Assembly (NCBI RefSeq): GCF_003148685.1
Contig: NZ_QGGR01000013.1
Location: 1 to 64,000, forward strand
Direction: 5' to 3'
Length of the DNA: 64,000 nucleotides
Source of the DNA: Actinoplanes xinjiangensis
GTDB lineage: Bacteria; Actinomycetota; Actinomycetes; Mycobacteriales; Micromonosporaceae
Below the pieces are notes generated by a model. The model worked only from the letters and a program-made list of their open reading frames with translations. It made no database searches and was not told where the DNA came from. Position numbers and translations under genes: made by a program. Shown here piece after piece: positions 9,673-16,402 of this stretch (position 1 is the stretch's first letter; every line of letters starts with the position of its first letter).

Positions 9673-10077
9673 CTAGGTGATGTCCTCCAGCCCCTGCTCG
9701 ATGTCCGCGAATCTCGGCGGAATCGGCAGTGGTTCACCGCTGGCCCGGGCGTCCAGGAACAGCGCCGTCTGCAGGACGCCGATCATCATCCGGCGCAGGG
9801 GCAGCGATCCGCTACGCCGGAGGAAGTCGAACGCCGCCAGGAGGAACGCCCGGAAGACCGGGGGGTCGATGTAGACCTCGTCATAACCGGGAGCGGCGAC
9901 ACCGCTGGGTGTCTTCAGCATCTGCTCCAGGGAGGCGATCTGAGCGCAGAACATGAAGCTCGTGTTCTGGCTGCGGTCCCAGATCGCCGGCTGCTCCGGC
10001 CGGTCCCGGTACTCCTGTGCTGTCGCCGGTGCCGTACCGGTATAGAACAACATGCCCACGTCGGATCCCTCCGTCAT
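9673..10077 (-). CDS. Hypothetical protein downstream of nitroreductase
   Basis: This 134-residue protein is not recognised. It is mostly helical in character, with a hydrophobic stretch FRAFLLAAFDFLRR and RMMIGVLQTALFL, no signal peptide and no clear catalytic motif. It follows the nitroreductase gene on the same strand after about 100 nt, so the two may be cotranscribed and functionally linked. The start at 10077 (MTEG) is used; ATG at 10053 is possible. The steady codon bias supports a real gene. Confidence 0.6.
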   Translation of the reverse strand: MTEGSDVGMLFYTGTAPATAQEYRDRPEQPAIWDRSQNTSFMFCAQIASLEQMLKTPSGVAAPGYDEVYIDPPVFRAFLLAAFDFLRRSGSLPLRRMMIGVLQTALFLDARASGEPLPIPPRFADIEQGLEDIT

Positions 10078-10180
10078 GCCTCACCGCGTCAACCGGCCGG
10101 CAGCCGGGACGGTCTGTACGAGGCGGCAGTTCTGGTTCGACCGTGCGACCGTACAGAAAAACCCGAGGTTGCAGGGGGCA

Positions 10181-10843
10181 TCAGTCCAGGAAGGTCACGG
10201 TCTCCGACAGCGGAGCGCGGGGGATACGCGGAGGCGTGAACGCCGGATCGGCGAAGCCGATCGACATGCCACAGACCAGCATCCTCTCGGGAGGCGGGGC
10301 GATCACCTCGGCGACGCTGCGGTGGTACTCCGCCCACACCTCCTGGGTGCAGCTGTGCAATCCCTCGGCCCGCAGGAGCAGCATGACCGTCTGCAGGTAG
10401 ATGCCGACGTCGGCCCATCGCGGCGTCGGCATGTCGCGGTCCAGATAGCAGAACAGGGCGGTGCCGGCACCGAAGCAGTTCCAGTTCTCGGCCCGGATCC
10501 GGGCGCGTCCCGCGATATCGCCACGGGTGACGCCACGCCAGCCGTAGAGGACTTCCCCCAGGGCCGTCATCCGCTCCGGGTAGGGCGAGCGCAGCCGAGG
10601 CGGATAGTTCGCGAACTCCCGCTCATCGCCGGAGTCCCCGCCGGCGACCCGCCCGCCGACGGTCTTCTTCAGCCTCGCCAGCGAGCCCCCGGACACGACA
10701 TAGACACTCCATGGCTGCACATTGCTGCCCGACGGCGCATGGGCGGCCGCCGCCATCACCCGCTCGAGAACCTCACGCGGAACGGGCTGATCAGTGAAAC
10801 GACGAATCGACGCCCGTGTCCGCACCGCGCTGTAGACGTCCAT
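10181..10843 (-). CDS. Nitroreductase family protein
   Basis: This 220-residue flavoprotein belongs to the NAD(P)H-dependent nitroreductase/BluB fold family, which uses FMN to reduce nitro groups, quinones or enones. The N-terminal block VRTRASIRRFTDQPVPREVLERVM, the HAPSGSNVQPWSVYVV segment that contacts FMN (about residues 33-48), and the C-terminal MLVCGMSIGFADP motif are all present and in order. Length is normal for the family. The physiological substrate is unknown. It probably shares a transcript with the small hypothetical gene downstream. Confidence 0.9.
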   Translation of the reverse strand: MDVYSAVRTRASIRRFTDQPVPREVLERVMAAAAHAPSGSNVQPWSVYVVSGGSLARLKKTVGGRVAGGDSGDEREFANYPPRLRSPYPERMTALGEVLYGWRGVTRGDIAGRARIRAENWNCFGAGTALFCYLDRDMPTPRWADVGIYLQTVMLLLRAEGLHSCTQEVWAEYHRSVAEVIAPPPERMLVCGMSIGFADPAFTPPRIPRAPLSETVTFLD

Positions 10844-10998
10844 CGATGCCCACGATAGGCCGTTCCCCGGCTCGCCCGCAGAGGGCCATCAACCGACCCG
10901 CCTTCGTGTGCCCCGATTCTGGGAGCCGGCTCTCGCTTCCGGTATGTGGCCAATCCGGACTGCCCGGCGTCGCAGTCCGGTTCCACTGTTGACCGGTC

Positions 10999-11487
10999 TC
11001 AACTCCTGGATTCAAGGGTGAGGTTGAGCAGCTCCAAACCGGTGACGGGCTGGAAGCCGATGTCGGTGTAGAGCTTCAGAGCCGAGACGTTGTCGGTCTC
11101 CGTCTGCAGTGACACGCGAAGCGCGCCAGCCGCCCGGGCATCGCGGATGACGTGGTGAAGGAGAGCGTTCGCGATTCCGCTACGGCGATGATGCGGGGCC
11201 ACGTAGAGATCGCGGATCGACCATGCGGTGCCCAGCAGGAGCGATGCCGGCATGATCACGACGGTGATGAAGCCACAGACCTGATCGGCTCGGATGGCGG
11301 CGGTGGCAGCGATGCGGCGCTCTGCGAGCTGGTCGCGGAGCCAAGAACGAGTGTTCTCCGGAGACGACGGCAGTCCGTAGTGCGTCCGGTACTCGTCGAA
11401 CAGTTCAGCCACCTGATCGAACGCCGGATGGGTTGAGGCAATCGGCACGATGGTCGTCGTCACGCCGTCAGTGTGGCCGACAGTCAT
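10999..11487 (-). CDS. GNAT family N-acetyltransferase
   Basis: This 162-residue acetyltransferase has a strong acetyl-CoA motif in IRDLYVAPHHRRSGIANALL and the following helix, plus the C-terminal SALKLYTDIGFQPV block. The open frame runs far upstream to 12315, but that part lies antisense to the deacetylase gene and is an artefact. ATG at 11487 or GTG at 11463 is the probable start, and neither has a strong ribosome binding site. It is divergent from the deacetylase gene across a 313-nt gap. Substrate unknown. Confidence 0.83.
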   Translation of the reverse strand: MTVGHTDGVTTTIVPIASTHPAFDQVAELFDEYRTHYGLPSSPENTRSWLRDQLAERRIAATAAIRADQVCGFITVVIMPASLLLGTAWSIRDLYVAPHHRRSGIANALLHHVIRDARAAGALRVSLQTETDNVSALKLYTDIGFQPVTGLELLNLTLESRS

Positions 11488-11800
11488 GCGGGGAACGAGA
11501 TCGCCCACGACGCTCGGTGAGGACCGCGGCTGCCCCTCGTCGAGAAGGCACCGGTCCTCGGGGTTCGACCCCGCGCCGCAGGTGCCGTTCACGGCCGCAA
11601 CCGGCGGTGGAGTGTGGTGCACGCCACTGAAGTGGCGATACCCGCGTCGGCGTCTCCGCCGGGTTGTGACCGCATGATCACCTCTGGTTTTCGTCCCAGG
11701 TTGGGCAGCTGTGGGGGCACGCCGATGCCGCCGGTGTGGGTGCTTCACAGGCGACACACAGACGAAGACCGATTTGACCGTGGGCGCGACAATCCCACCG
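11488..11800. other. Intergenic region between divergent genes, inverted repeat
   Basis: This 313-nt gap separates the acetyltransferase from the divergent deacetylase gene and should hold both promoters. One clear element is an inverted repeat at 11622-11637 with 7-base arms (CGCCACT and AGTGGCG) two bases apart, a plausible regulator site. No confident promoter hexamers were found. A T-arm-like GGTTCGACC at about 11563 does not belong to a tRNA. Confidence 0.4.
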
Positions 11801-13423
11801 ATGAACACCGATAGGCCCACCCCTGCACCCCAGGACAGCACGTCCGCGGAACCTGCCACGGTCGATGAGTCGGCGGAACCCACGGTCGCCTTGAGTGAAC
11901 CCGTCGGCTCCGGTGACGGTGACGGTGAGCCGACGGTCTCATTGCCGGCCGCGGAGACCTCCGAGGCGACAGTTGACGTGTCGTCCTCGCCGGAGCCCGA
12001 ACCGACGGCTGATTTGTCGGCGATCTCTCCGGCCGGGGATCCCGTCTCGGAAGACGAGAGTTCTGAGCCGACCGTGGCCTTGTCGGCGGCCGCGATCGCC
12101 GACGCGGCGGTCGAACCCTCAGCGGCTGAGGCCGCCGAAGAGACGGTTGCGGCCGAAGAGACAGTCACGGCCGAAGACGCGGTCGCGGCCGAAGAAATCG
12201 CCGCGAGCGAAGAAGCCCCCGCGAGCGAGGAGACGGTCGCCCTCTCGATGGAGGAGGAGACGGTCGCGCTCTCCGCGGTGGAGATGGCCGGGGCGGACGA
12301 GTCCGAGCCGACCACGGTGATCTCCGCCGAGTCCGAGCCGACGGTCGCGCTGCCCAGGCCCCGGGTATCGCCGGAATCAAAGGTGACCCTGCCCGCCGGC
12401 CGCGACTACTCGCCCGCCCCGGAACCGACGATCGCGCTGCCGATCCCACCCAGGCCGGCACCGCAGCCCACCTCGGAGTCCACGGTCGCTCTGCCGTCGG
12501 TGCCCGCCCAGCGGTCCGCGCCGACCGTCGCCCCGCCGCCCTCCGAGCCGACGATCGCCCTGCCGGTCGCGCCGGGGGCCCCTGTCGTCGTACCCCCGCA
12601 GGCGAAGCCTCTCTCCCGCCGCCGTCTGCTCTGGGCGATCCCGGCCGTTGCCGGCACCGCTCTGGTGGGTGGCACGATCGCCGCTCTGGCCGGTCGCGGC
12701 GAGCCGGAGGCCGCCAAGACTCCCAACCTGGTCGTCAGCGAGCCCGCCCCCTCGCAGCCGCCGGTCCCGGCGCCCACCGCGCCGCGCCCGACGACCCCGG
12801 TCATGAAGTTTCCGGTCCACACTCTGACGGACTTCCGCAAGGTGGTCCCGGGCGATCCGTTCCCCGCCGACGCCATCGCGCTCACCATCGATGACGGTCC
12901 GCATCCGGTCTGGACGCCCAAGATCCTGCGCCTGTTGGAGAAGCACGACGTCCCGGCGCTGTTCTGCATGATCGGTAATCAGGTCCGCGGTCACGAACCC
13001 ACCGCCCGTGACGTCGCCGCCGACGGTCACCGGATCGCCAACCACACCTGGAGTCATCCGATCGATCTGGCCGAGCTGCCGGCCCACAAGGCGCTCAAGG
13101 AGATCCACCGGGCCCAGGACAAGATCTACAGCACCACGGGGTACGCCCCGAGCCTGTTCCGTGCACCCGGCGGCGCCTGGTCCAAGGGGCTGTCCGAGTC
13201 GGTCTCGCAGAGCGGCGTGATCCCGATGGACTGGAGCGCCGACCCGCGCGACTGGGCCCTTCCCGGCGTCGCCCACATCACGAATCGTCTGCTCGCCGCT
13301 CAACCCGGCCAGATCCTGCTGTGCCACGACGGCGGCGGCGACCGTTCCCAGACGCTGGCTTCGCTGAAGACCGTCATCCCCGCTCTTCAGGCCAGGGGCC
13401 TGAAGTTCGTCGCCCTCATGTGA
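11801..13423 (+). CDS. Membrane-anchored polysaccharide deacetylase with repetitive acidic tail
   Basis: A 540-residue protein from ATG 11801. The C-terminal 200 residues form a NodB-type metal-dependent deacetylase: LTIDDGP at 361-367 (catalytic Asp and metal-binding Asp), HTWSH at 415-419 (the two metal His), RAPGGAW at 454-460, DWSADPRDW at 477-485 and ILLCHD at 505-510. It probably removes acetyl groups from peptidoglycan or another cell-surface glycan. A single hydrophobic segment at 276-298, preceded by SRRR, acts as a membrane anchor or Tat-like signal. The 270 residues before it are acidic, disordered and built from about fifteen copies of a motif like EPTVALS. This part should lie in the cytoplasm if the segment is an anchor. 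Confidence 0.87.
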   Translation: MNTDRPTPAPQDSTSAEPATVDESAEPTVALSEPVGSGDGDGEPTVSLPAAETSEATVDVSSSPEPEPTADLSAISPAGDPVSEDESSEPTVALSAAAIADAAVEPSAAEAAEETVAAEETVTAEDAVAAEEIAASEEAPASEETVALSMEEETVALSAVEMAGADESEPTTVISAESEPTVALPRPRVSPESKVTLPAGRDYSPAPEPTIALPIPPRPAPQPTSESTVALPSVPAQRSAPTVAPPPSEPTIALPVAPGAPVVVPPQAKPLSRRRLLWAIPAVAGTALVGGTIAALAGRGEPEAAKTPNLVVSEPAPSQPPVPAPTAPRPTTPVMKFPVHTLTDFRKVVPGDPFPADAIALTIDDGPHPVWTPKILRLLEKHDVPALFCMIGNQVRGHEPTARDVAADGHRIANHTWSHPIDLAELPAHKALKEIHRAQDKIYSTTGYAPSLFRAPGGAWSKGLSESVSQSGVIPMDWSADPRDWALPGVAHITNRLLAAQPGQILLCHDGGGDRSQTLASLKTVIPALQARGLKFVALM

Positions 13424-13516
13424 TCCGGATCGGGACCGGTGGGCGCGGTCGGTGGACCTGCCCGGCGTTCGATGCCTCGCCGGACAGGCCACTGCGGCCG
13501 TCTCGCATGGGCCGGG

Positions 13517-13891
13517 TTATTCGGGGTTGCCCTGGAGAGCGCGGACCTCGATGCGCGACTGGGTGGCGGCCGAGCACTGTTCGGCCCAGCGGAGGGCCGC
13601 CGCGTCGTCCGGAGCCTCGATGATCCAGAAGCCGCCGACGTATTGGGACGCCTCCACGAAGGGGCCGGGGATGTGTTTCGCCTCGGAGCCGGTGGCGTCG
13701 ACGGTGATCGCGGTCGACGGTGGCTGGAGTCCTCCGGCGTGCACGAAGGCACCGGCCTCCTGCAGTGCCGCGTTCAACCGGCCGACGGCGGCGATCATCG
13801 CTTCCAGTTCGGCCGGGTCCATCGCCTGCATCGACGCCATCGTCGGCTCTTCGGCCGTGTCGTGCGGGACGGTCAGGAAGTACTGCGTCAT
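13517..13891 (-). CDS. YCII-related (YciI-like) protein
   Basis: This 124-residue cytoplasmic protein starts MTQYFLTV at 13891 behind an AGGAA ribosome binding site. It shows the YCII/DGPF fold of many actinomycete proteins: an N-terminal strand, the central GGLQPPSTAITV strand, and the segment VGGFWIIEAPDDAAALRWAEQ typical of the family. Members are small ferredoxin-like dimers; some act as lyases or dehydrogenases, and many are encoded near sigma factors or ArsR regulators. It is divergent from the ArsR gene, so co-regulation is likely. The catalytic role is uncertain. Confidence 0.82.
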   Translation of the reverse strand: MTQYFLTVPHDTAEEPTMASMQAMDPAELEAMIAAVGRLNAALQEAGAFVHAGGLQPPSTAITVDATGSEAKHIPGPFVEASQYVGGFWIIEAPDDAAALRWAEQCSAATQSRIEVRALQGNPE

Positions 13892-14014
13892 CGGACTGTT
13901 CCTGTTCTGTCGCGGTCGGGTGGATCGGCGGATCACACCGGCGGATGTCGCCGGGTCGAGCCCCGGCGCCGGTGCGGTCCTCACCTTCCAAGATGGAGCG
14001 CCGTACTGACTACG

Positions 14015-14034
14015 CTTTCGATGTGGATCGAAAG
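14015..14034. promoter_or_regulatory. Inverted-repeat operator at ArsR gene start
   Basis: Perfect 8-base arms, CTTTCGAT and ATCGAAAG, flank a 4-base centre (GTGG). The repeat overlaps the proposed GTG start of the ArsR regulator and lies in the divergent region with the YCII gene. This position suits autoregulation by the ArsR protein, which is inference. Confidence 0.55.
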
Positions 14035-15009
14035 GTAGTGGAGTTCCGGCTGGGTACGACCGACATCTCGGCGATCCGGTTCGGGATCTCCCCGGGGCAC
14101 GAGCTGGTCCATGCCGTACGCACCGTGCTCCGTCCGCAGGTCGTGCCGCTGCACTGGGGCTGGTTCCGGACGTTGCGGGACGAGCTGACCAGCGAGGGCT
14201 TCCGGCTGATGGCGGTGATCATCGGTGTCGACGGGTACATGCCGGATTTCCTCACCGCCGACCCGTCCGGCGACCTGACCCCCGAAGAGGAGCTGGAGCA
14301 GCTGCGCCGGGTGCCGGACGAACGGCTGCGGTACGACCTGGGGAAGATGGTGATCCGGTCGAGCGGTGCCCGGCAGCAGGAGATCCGTGAGCTGATCGCG
14401 GACCCGGACCGTGCCCGAACGAGGATCGTCGCGGCCTGGCAGACGGTGTGGGAGACGTTGCTGGCGCCCGTGTGGCCGCAGATGTCGCGCCTGCTGCGCG
14501 CCGACATCGCGGTACGGGCCCGGCGCATCAGCGACGCCGGGCTCGGCGAGATGGTCGCCACACTGCACTCCACCGTCACCTGGCACGACGACGCGGTCCG
14601 GGTCCAGCTGCCGCATTACGAGGCGTCCATCGACTGCGGGGGTACGGGTCTGCTGCTGGTTCCCTCGGTGATGGCCACCCGTCGTTGCTCGGTCCTCGAC
14701 GAACCTCCCACACATCCGACGATCTTCTATCCGGCCCACGGCATCTCCGAGACCTGGCACCGCCCCACGTCGGATGTGCTCGAGGCGCTCACCGCACTGC
14801 TGGGTTCGGCCCGAGCCCGCCTGGTCATGGAACTCCAGCGGCCGCTGTCGACGTCGGAGTGCGCCCAGCTGACCGGGTTGGCGACCTCGACCGCGTCCCA
14901 CCATCTCACCGTTCTGCGTAACGCCGGCCTGGTGGACAGCCGGCGTGCCGGAGCCCGGGTCCTGCACACCCGTACACCCTTGAGCGAAGCCCTCGCCGGC
15001 GGGCACTGA
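14023..15009 (+). CDS. ArsR family regulator with DUF5937-like domain
   Basis: About 328 residues. The N-terminal two thirds match the DUF5937-type ligand domain often fused to ArsR regulators, starting with the typical block VEFRLGTTDISAIRFGISP. The C-terminal 90 residues are a winged helix: LTGLATSTASHHLTVLRNAGLVDSR is the recognition region. It should repress genes, probably its own and the divergent YCII gene. The start is uncertain: GTG 14023 (possibly leaderless), GTG 14038 and ATG 13993 are all in frame. The ligand is unknown and no metal-binding Cys pair is apparent. Confidence 0.8.
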   Translation: MDRKVVEFRLGTTDISAIRFGISPGHELVHAVRTVLRPQVVPLHWGWFRTLRDELTSEGFRLMAVIIGVDGYMPDFLTADPSGDLTPEEELEQLRRVPDERLRYDLGKMVIRSSGARQQEIRELIADPDRARTRIVAAWQTVWETLLAPVWPQMSRLLRADIAVRARRISDAGLGEMVATLHSTVTWHDDAVRVQLPHYEASIDCGGTGLLLVPSVMATRRCSVLDEPPTHPTIFYPAHGISETWHRPTSDVLEALTALLGSARARLVMELQRPLSTSECAQLTGLATSTASHHLTVLRNAGLVDSRRAGARVLHTRTPLSEALAGGH

Positions 15010-15169
15010 CCGGTGATCCCATCAGCCGAAGGTGGGACGGGCCGCCGGACACACTGATCCGCCGTTCGTCCCGGGCCGGTACCGGTCGCTGCGGGAGTCT
15101 GCGCTGGTCAGGGCCCCTTATCGTGGCGCATACTCGATCCCCCTTCTCAGAAACCGAGGCCGTACGACA

Positions 15170-15661
15170 GTGAGACGCCATTCCGTGCCGTTCGTCCTCT
15201 TCCCGCTGACCGTGGCAACTCCGGTCGCGGCTGTCTGGTTGATCCCCGACCAGACCAACGAAGCGGCCCGGAAACTCGCCGCGGACGGTGTGGAGCTGGA
15301 CTACGGGATCGAGCCGGTGAGTTTCGGGCCGGTGGCCGACACCGTGATCGGCGTCGTGGCGTGTGCGGTGGTGGTGATCTGCCTGGCTCTACTGGCGTCG
15401 GGCACAGCCCGCCGTACGATCGCCTCGGCCTGGTGGGGGGTCGCCCTGTCGATCCTGGCCGTCGGTTTCTTCGGTGGCTTCTGCTGGCGGGTGTGGACCG
15501 CCGGCGGTATCGGTGCCAACATCGGCGCCGGTTTCATGGTGCTGATGAGCCCGTTCTGCATCGGGTTGGGCCTGCTGCCCGGGATCGTCGGAGCGGTGTT
15601 CATCCGTCGCGCCCGCAACCAGCGCCTGAGCAGCGCCGCCGCGCCGGAAACGGCGCCTTGA
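15170..15661 (+). CDS. Small integral membrane protein
   Basis: This 163-residue protein has an N-terminal hydrophobic segment and at least three further transmembrane helices (VADTVIGVVACAVVVICLAL, WWGVALSILAVGFFGGFCW, and a Gly-rich pair near the C-terminus). GTG at 15170 is used because the upstream extension has no membrane or family character. The topology, with a hydrophilic loop after the first helix, resembles DUF4190-type proteins but no assignment is firm. Function unknown. Confidence 0.6.
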   Translation: MRRHSVPFVLFPLTVATPVAAVWLIPDQTNEAARKLAADGVELDYGIEPVSFGPVADTVIGVVACAVVVICLALLASGTARRTIASAWWGVALSILAVGFFGGFCWRVWTAGGIGANIGAGFMVLMSPFCIGLGLLPGIVGAVFIRRARNQRLSSAAAPETAP

Positions 15662-15690
15662 CCTGGCTGTTCTGCCCAGAGAGGTGAAAA

Positions 15691-15972
15691 ACGCAGCTTG
15701 CGGGTGGTCTGGGCTGCGATGAGGTCGGCTGCACCGGTCGTACGTTCCCGCGGCGCCGTTGGTCCGGTAGCGATCAGCTCACCGTTTCGCTGTGGTGCAG
15801 TACGGCGGCATTCGACACCTTCGGCGTCGCGCATCCCGGCGACTTCACCGGGAAGGTGGTCTTCCGCCGCTGTCCCGCCTGCGGCGAACGCAATATCGTC
15901 CGCGACGACGACTTCGCCTGCGCATTGTGTGACGGCGCCCTGCCGGCGGACTGGAACTTCGCCTCGCCATGA
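15691..15972 (+). CDS. Small zinc-ribbon protein with ACG start
   Basis: A 93-residue frame opens right after a TGA at 15685 and contains no ATG, GTG or TTG before its conserved part, which begins QLAGGLGCDEVGC. The only suitable initiator is ACG at 15691, six bases after a GAGG ribosome binding site at 15681-15684, as if an ATG had mutated to ACG. The C-terminus reads RRCPACGERNIVRDDDFACALCDGALPADWNF in meaning: two CxxC pairs forming a zinc ribbon, then a conserved W-N-F end. I recall similar proteins in other actinomycetes. It is either expressed weakly from ACG or is a recent pseudogene. Confidence 0.6.
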   Translation, partial: TQLAGGLGCDEVGCTGRTFPRRRWSGSDQLTVSLWCSTAAFDTFGVAHPGDFTGKVVFRRCPACGERNIVRDDDFACALCDGALPADWNFASP

Positions 15973-16234
15973 CCGACTCCGTTCACCGGCGTCGGGATCT
16001 TCCGTCATCCGCGTCACCCGGCGGCGGCACCTCACCGATGAGAACGACCTAACGTCGCTTATGCCCCGTATTCAGTGCACCGCGCACCCCGTGGCGTCAT
16101 GGTCTACGTCCCCACGCGGTGGACGAACCGGGCTTAATGCGATGGATAACAGTTTTGACGAAAAGACTTTCCCCGATATTTAAACGAGCCGCGATAGTGA
16201 CGCTTGCGGATCACGATCGCCGGGGGAGTGGATT

Positions 16235-16250
16235 CCGGTTCCGGAACCGG
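16235..16250. promoter_or_regulatory. 16-bp perfect palindrome
   Basis: CCGGTTCCGGAACCGG is a perfect palindrome about 150 nt upstream of the secreted discoidin/beta-helix gene. It has no loop, so it is more likely a protein-binding site than a terminator. The binding protein is unknown. Confidence 0.45.
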
Positions 16251-16304
16251 GCCTTTGTTGCCGACATATTGACGAGTCGAGACGGCGAGGTAACAATTGC
16301 CCAG

Positions 16305-16316
16305 GAGAGCGCTCTC
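16305..16316. promoter_or_regulatory. LacI/CebR-like operator
   Basis: GAGAGCGCTCTC is a perfect 12-bp palindrome centred on CG, the pattern bound by LacI-family sugar repressors; the actinomycete CebR site is GGGAGCGCTCCC. It lies 87 nt before the start of a secreted carbohydrate-associated protein, so sugar-responsive repression is likely. This is inference from pattern and context. Confidence 0.6.
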
Positions 16317-16402
16317 TTATCTCGTACCGCATGGTCCCCTCGCCCCCGCCGCACGTCTGTCCCCTCGGACGCGTGGCGGCAACCCGTCCGATAGGCAGGA
16401 AC

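Larger units (their letters stand above)
15973..16402. other. 430-nt regulatory region before the discoidin gene
   Basis: This region is unusually AT-rich for the genome around 16150-16190. A TTGACG hexamer at 16155-16160 is followed by an AT-rich stretch (GATATTTAAA) that may hold a -10 element, although spacing is not ideal. Two perfect palindromes follow and are listed separately. No coding sequence is supported. Confidence 0.45.

Noticed and set aside
11550..11600. GGTTCGACC resembling a tRNA T-arm
   Set aside because: The flanking stem does not pair properly and no acceptor, D or anticodon arm is present.
11488..12315. N-terminal extension of the acetyltransferase frame
   Set aside because: Lies antisense to the repetitive tail of the deacetylase and mirrors its repeats; the true acetyltransferase starts near 11487.
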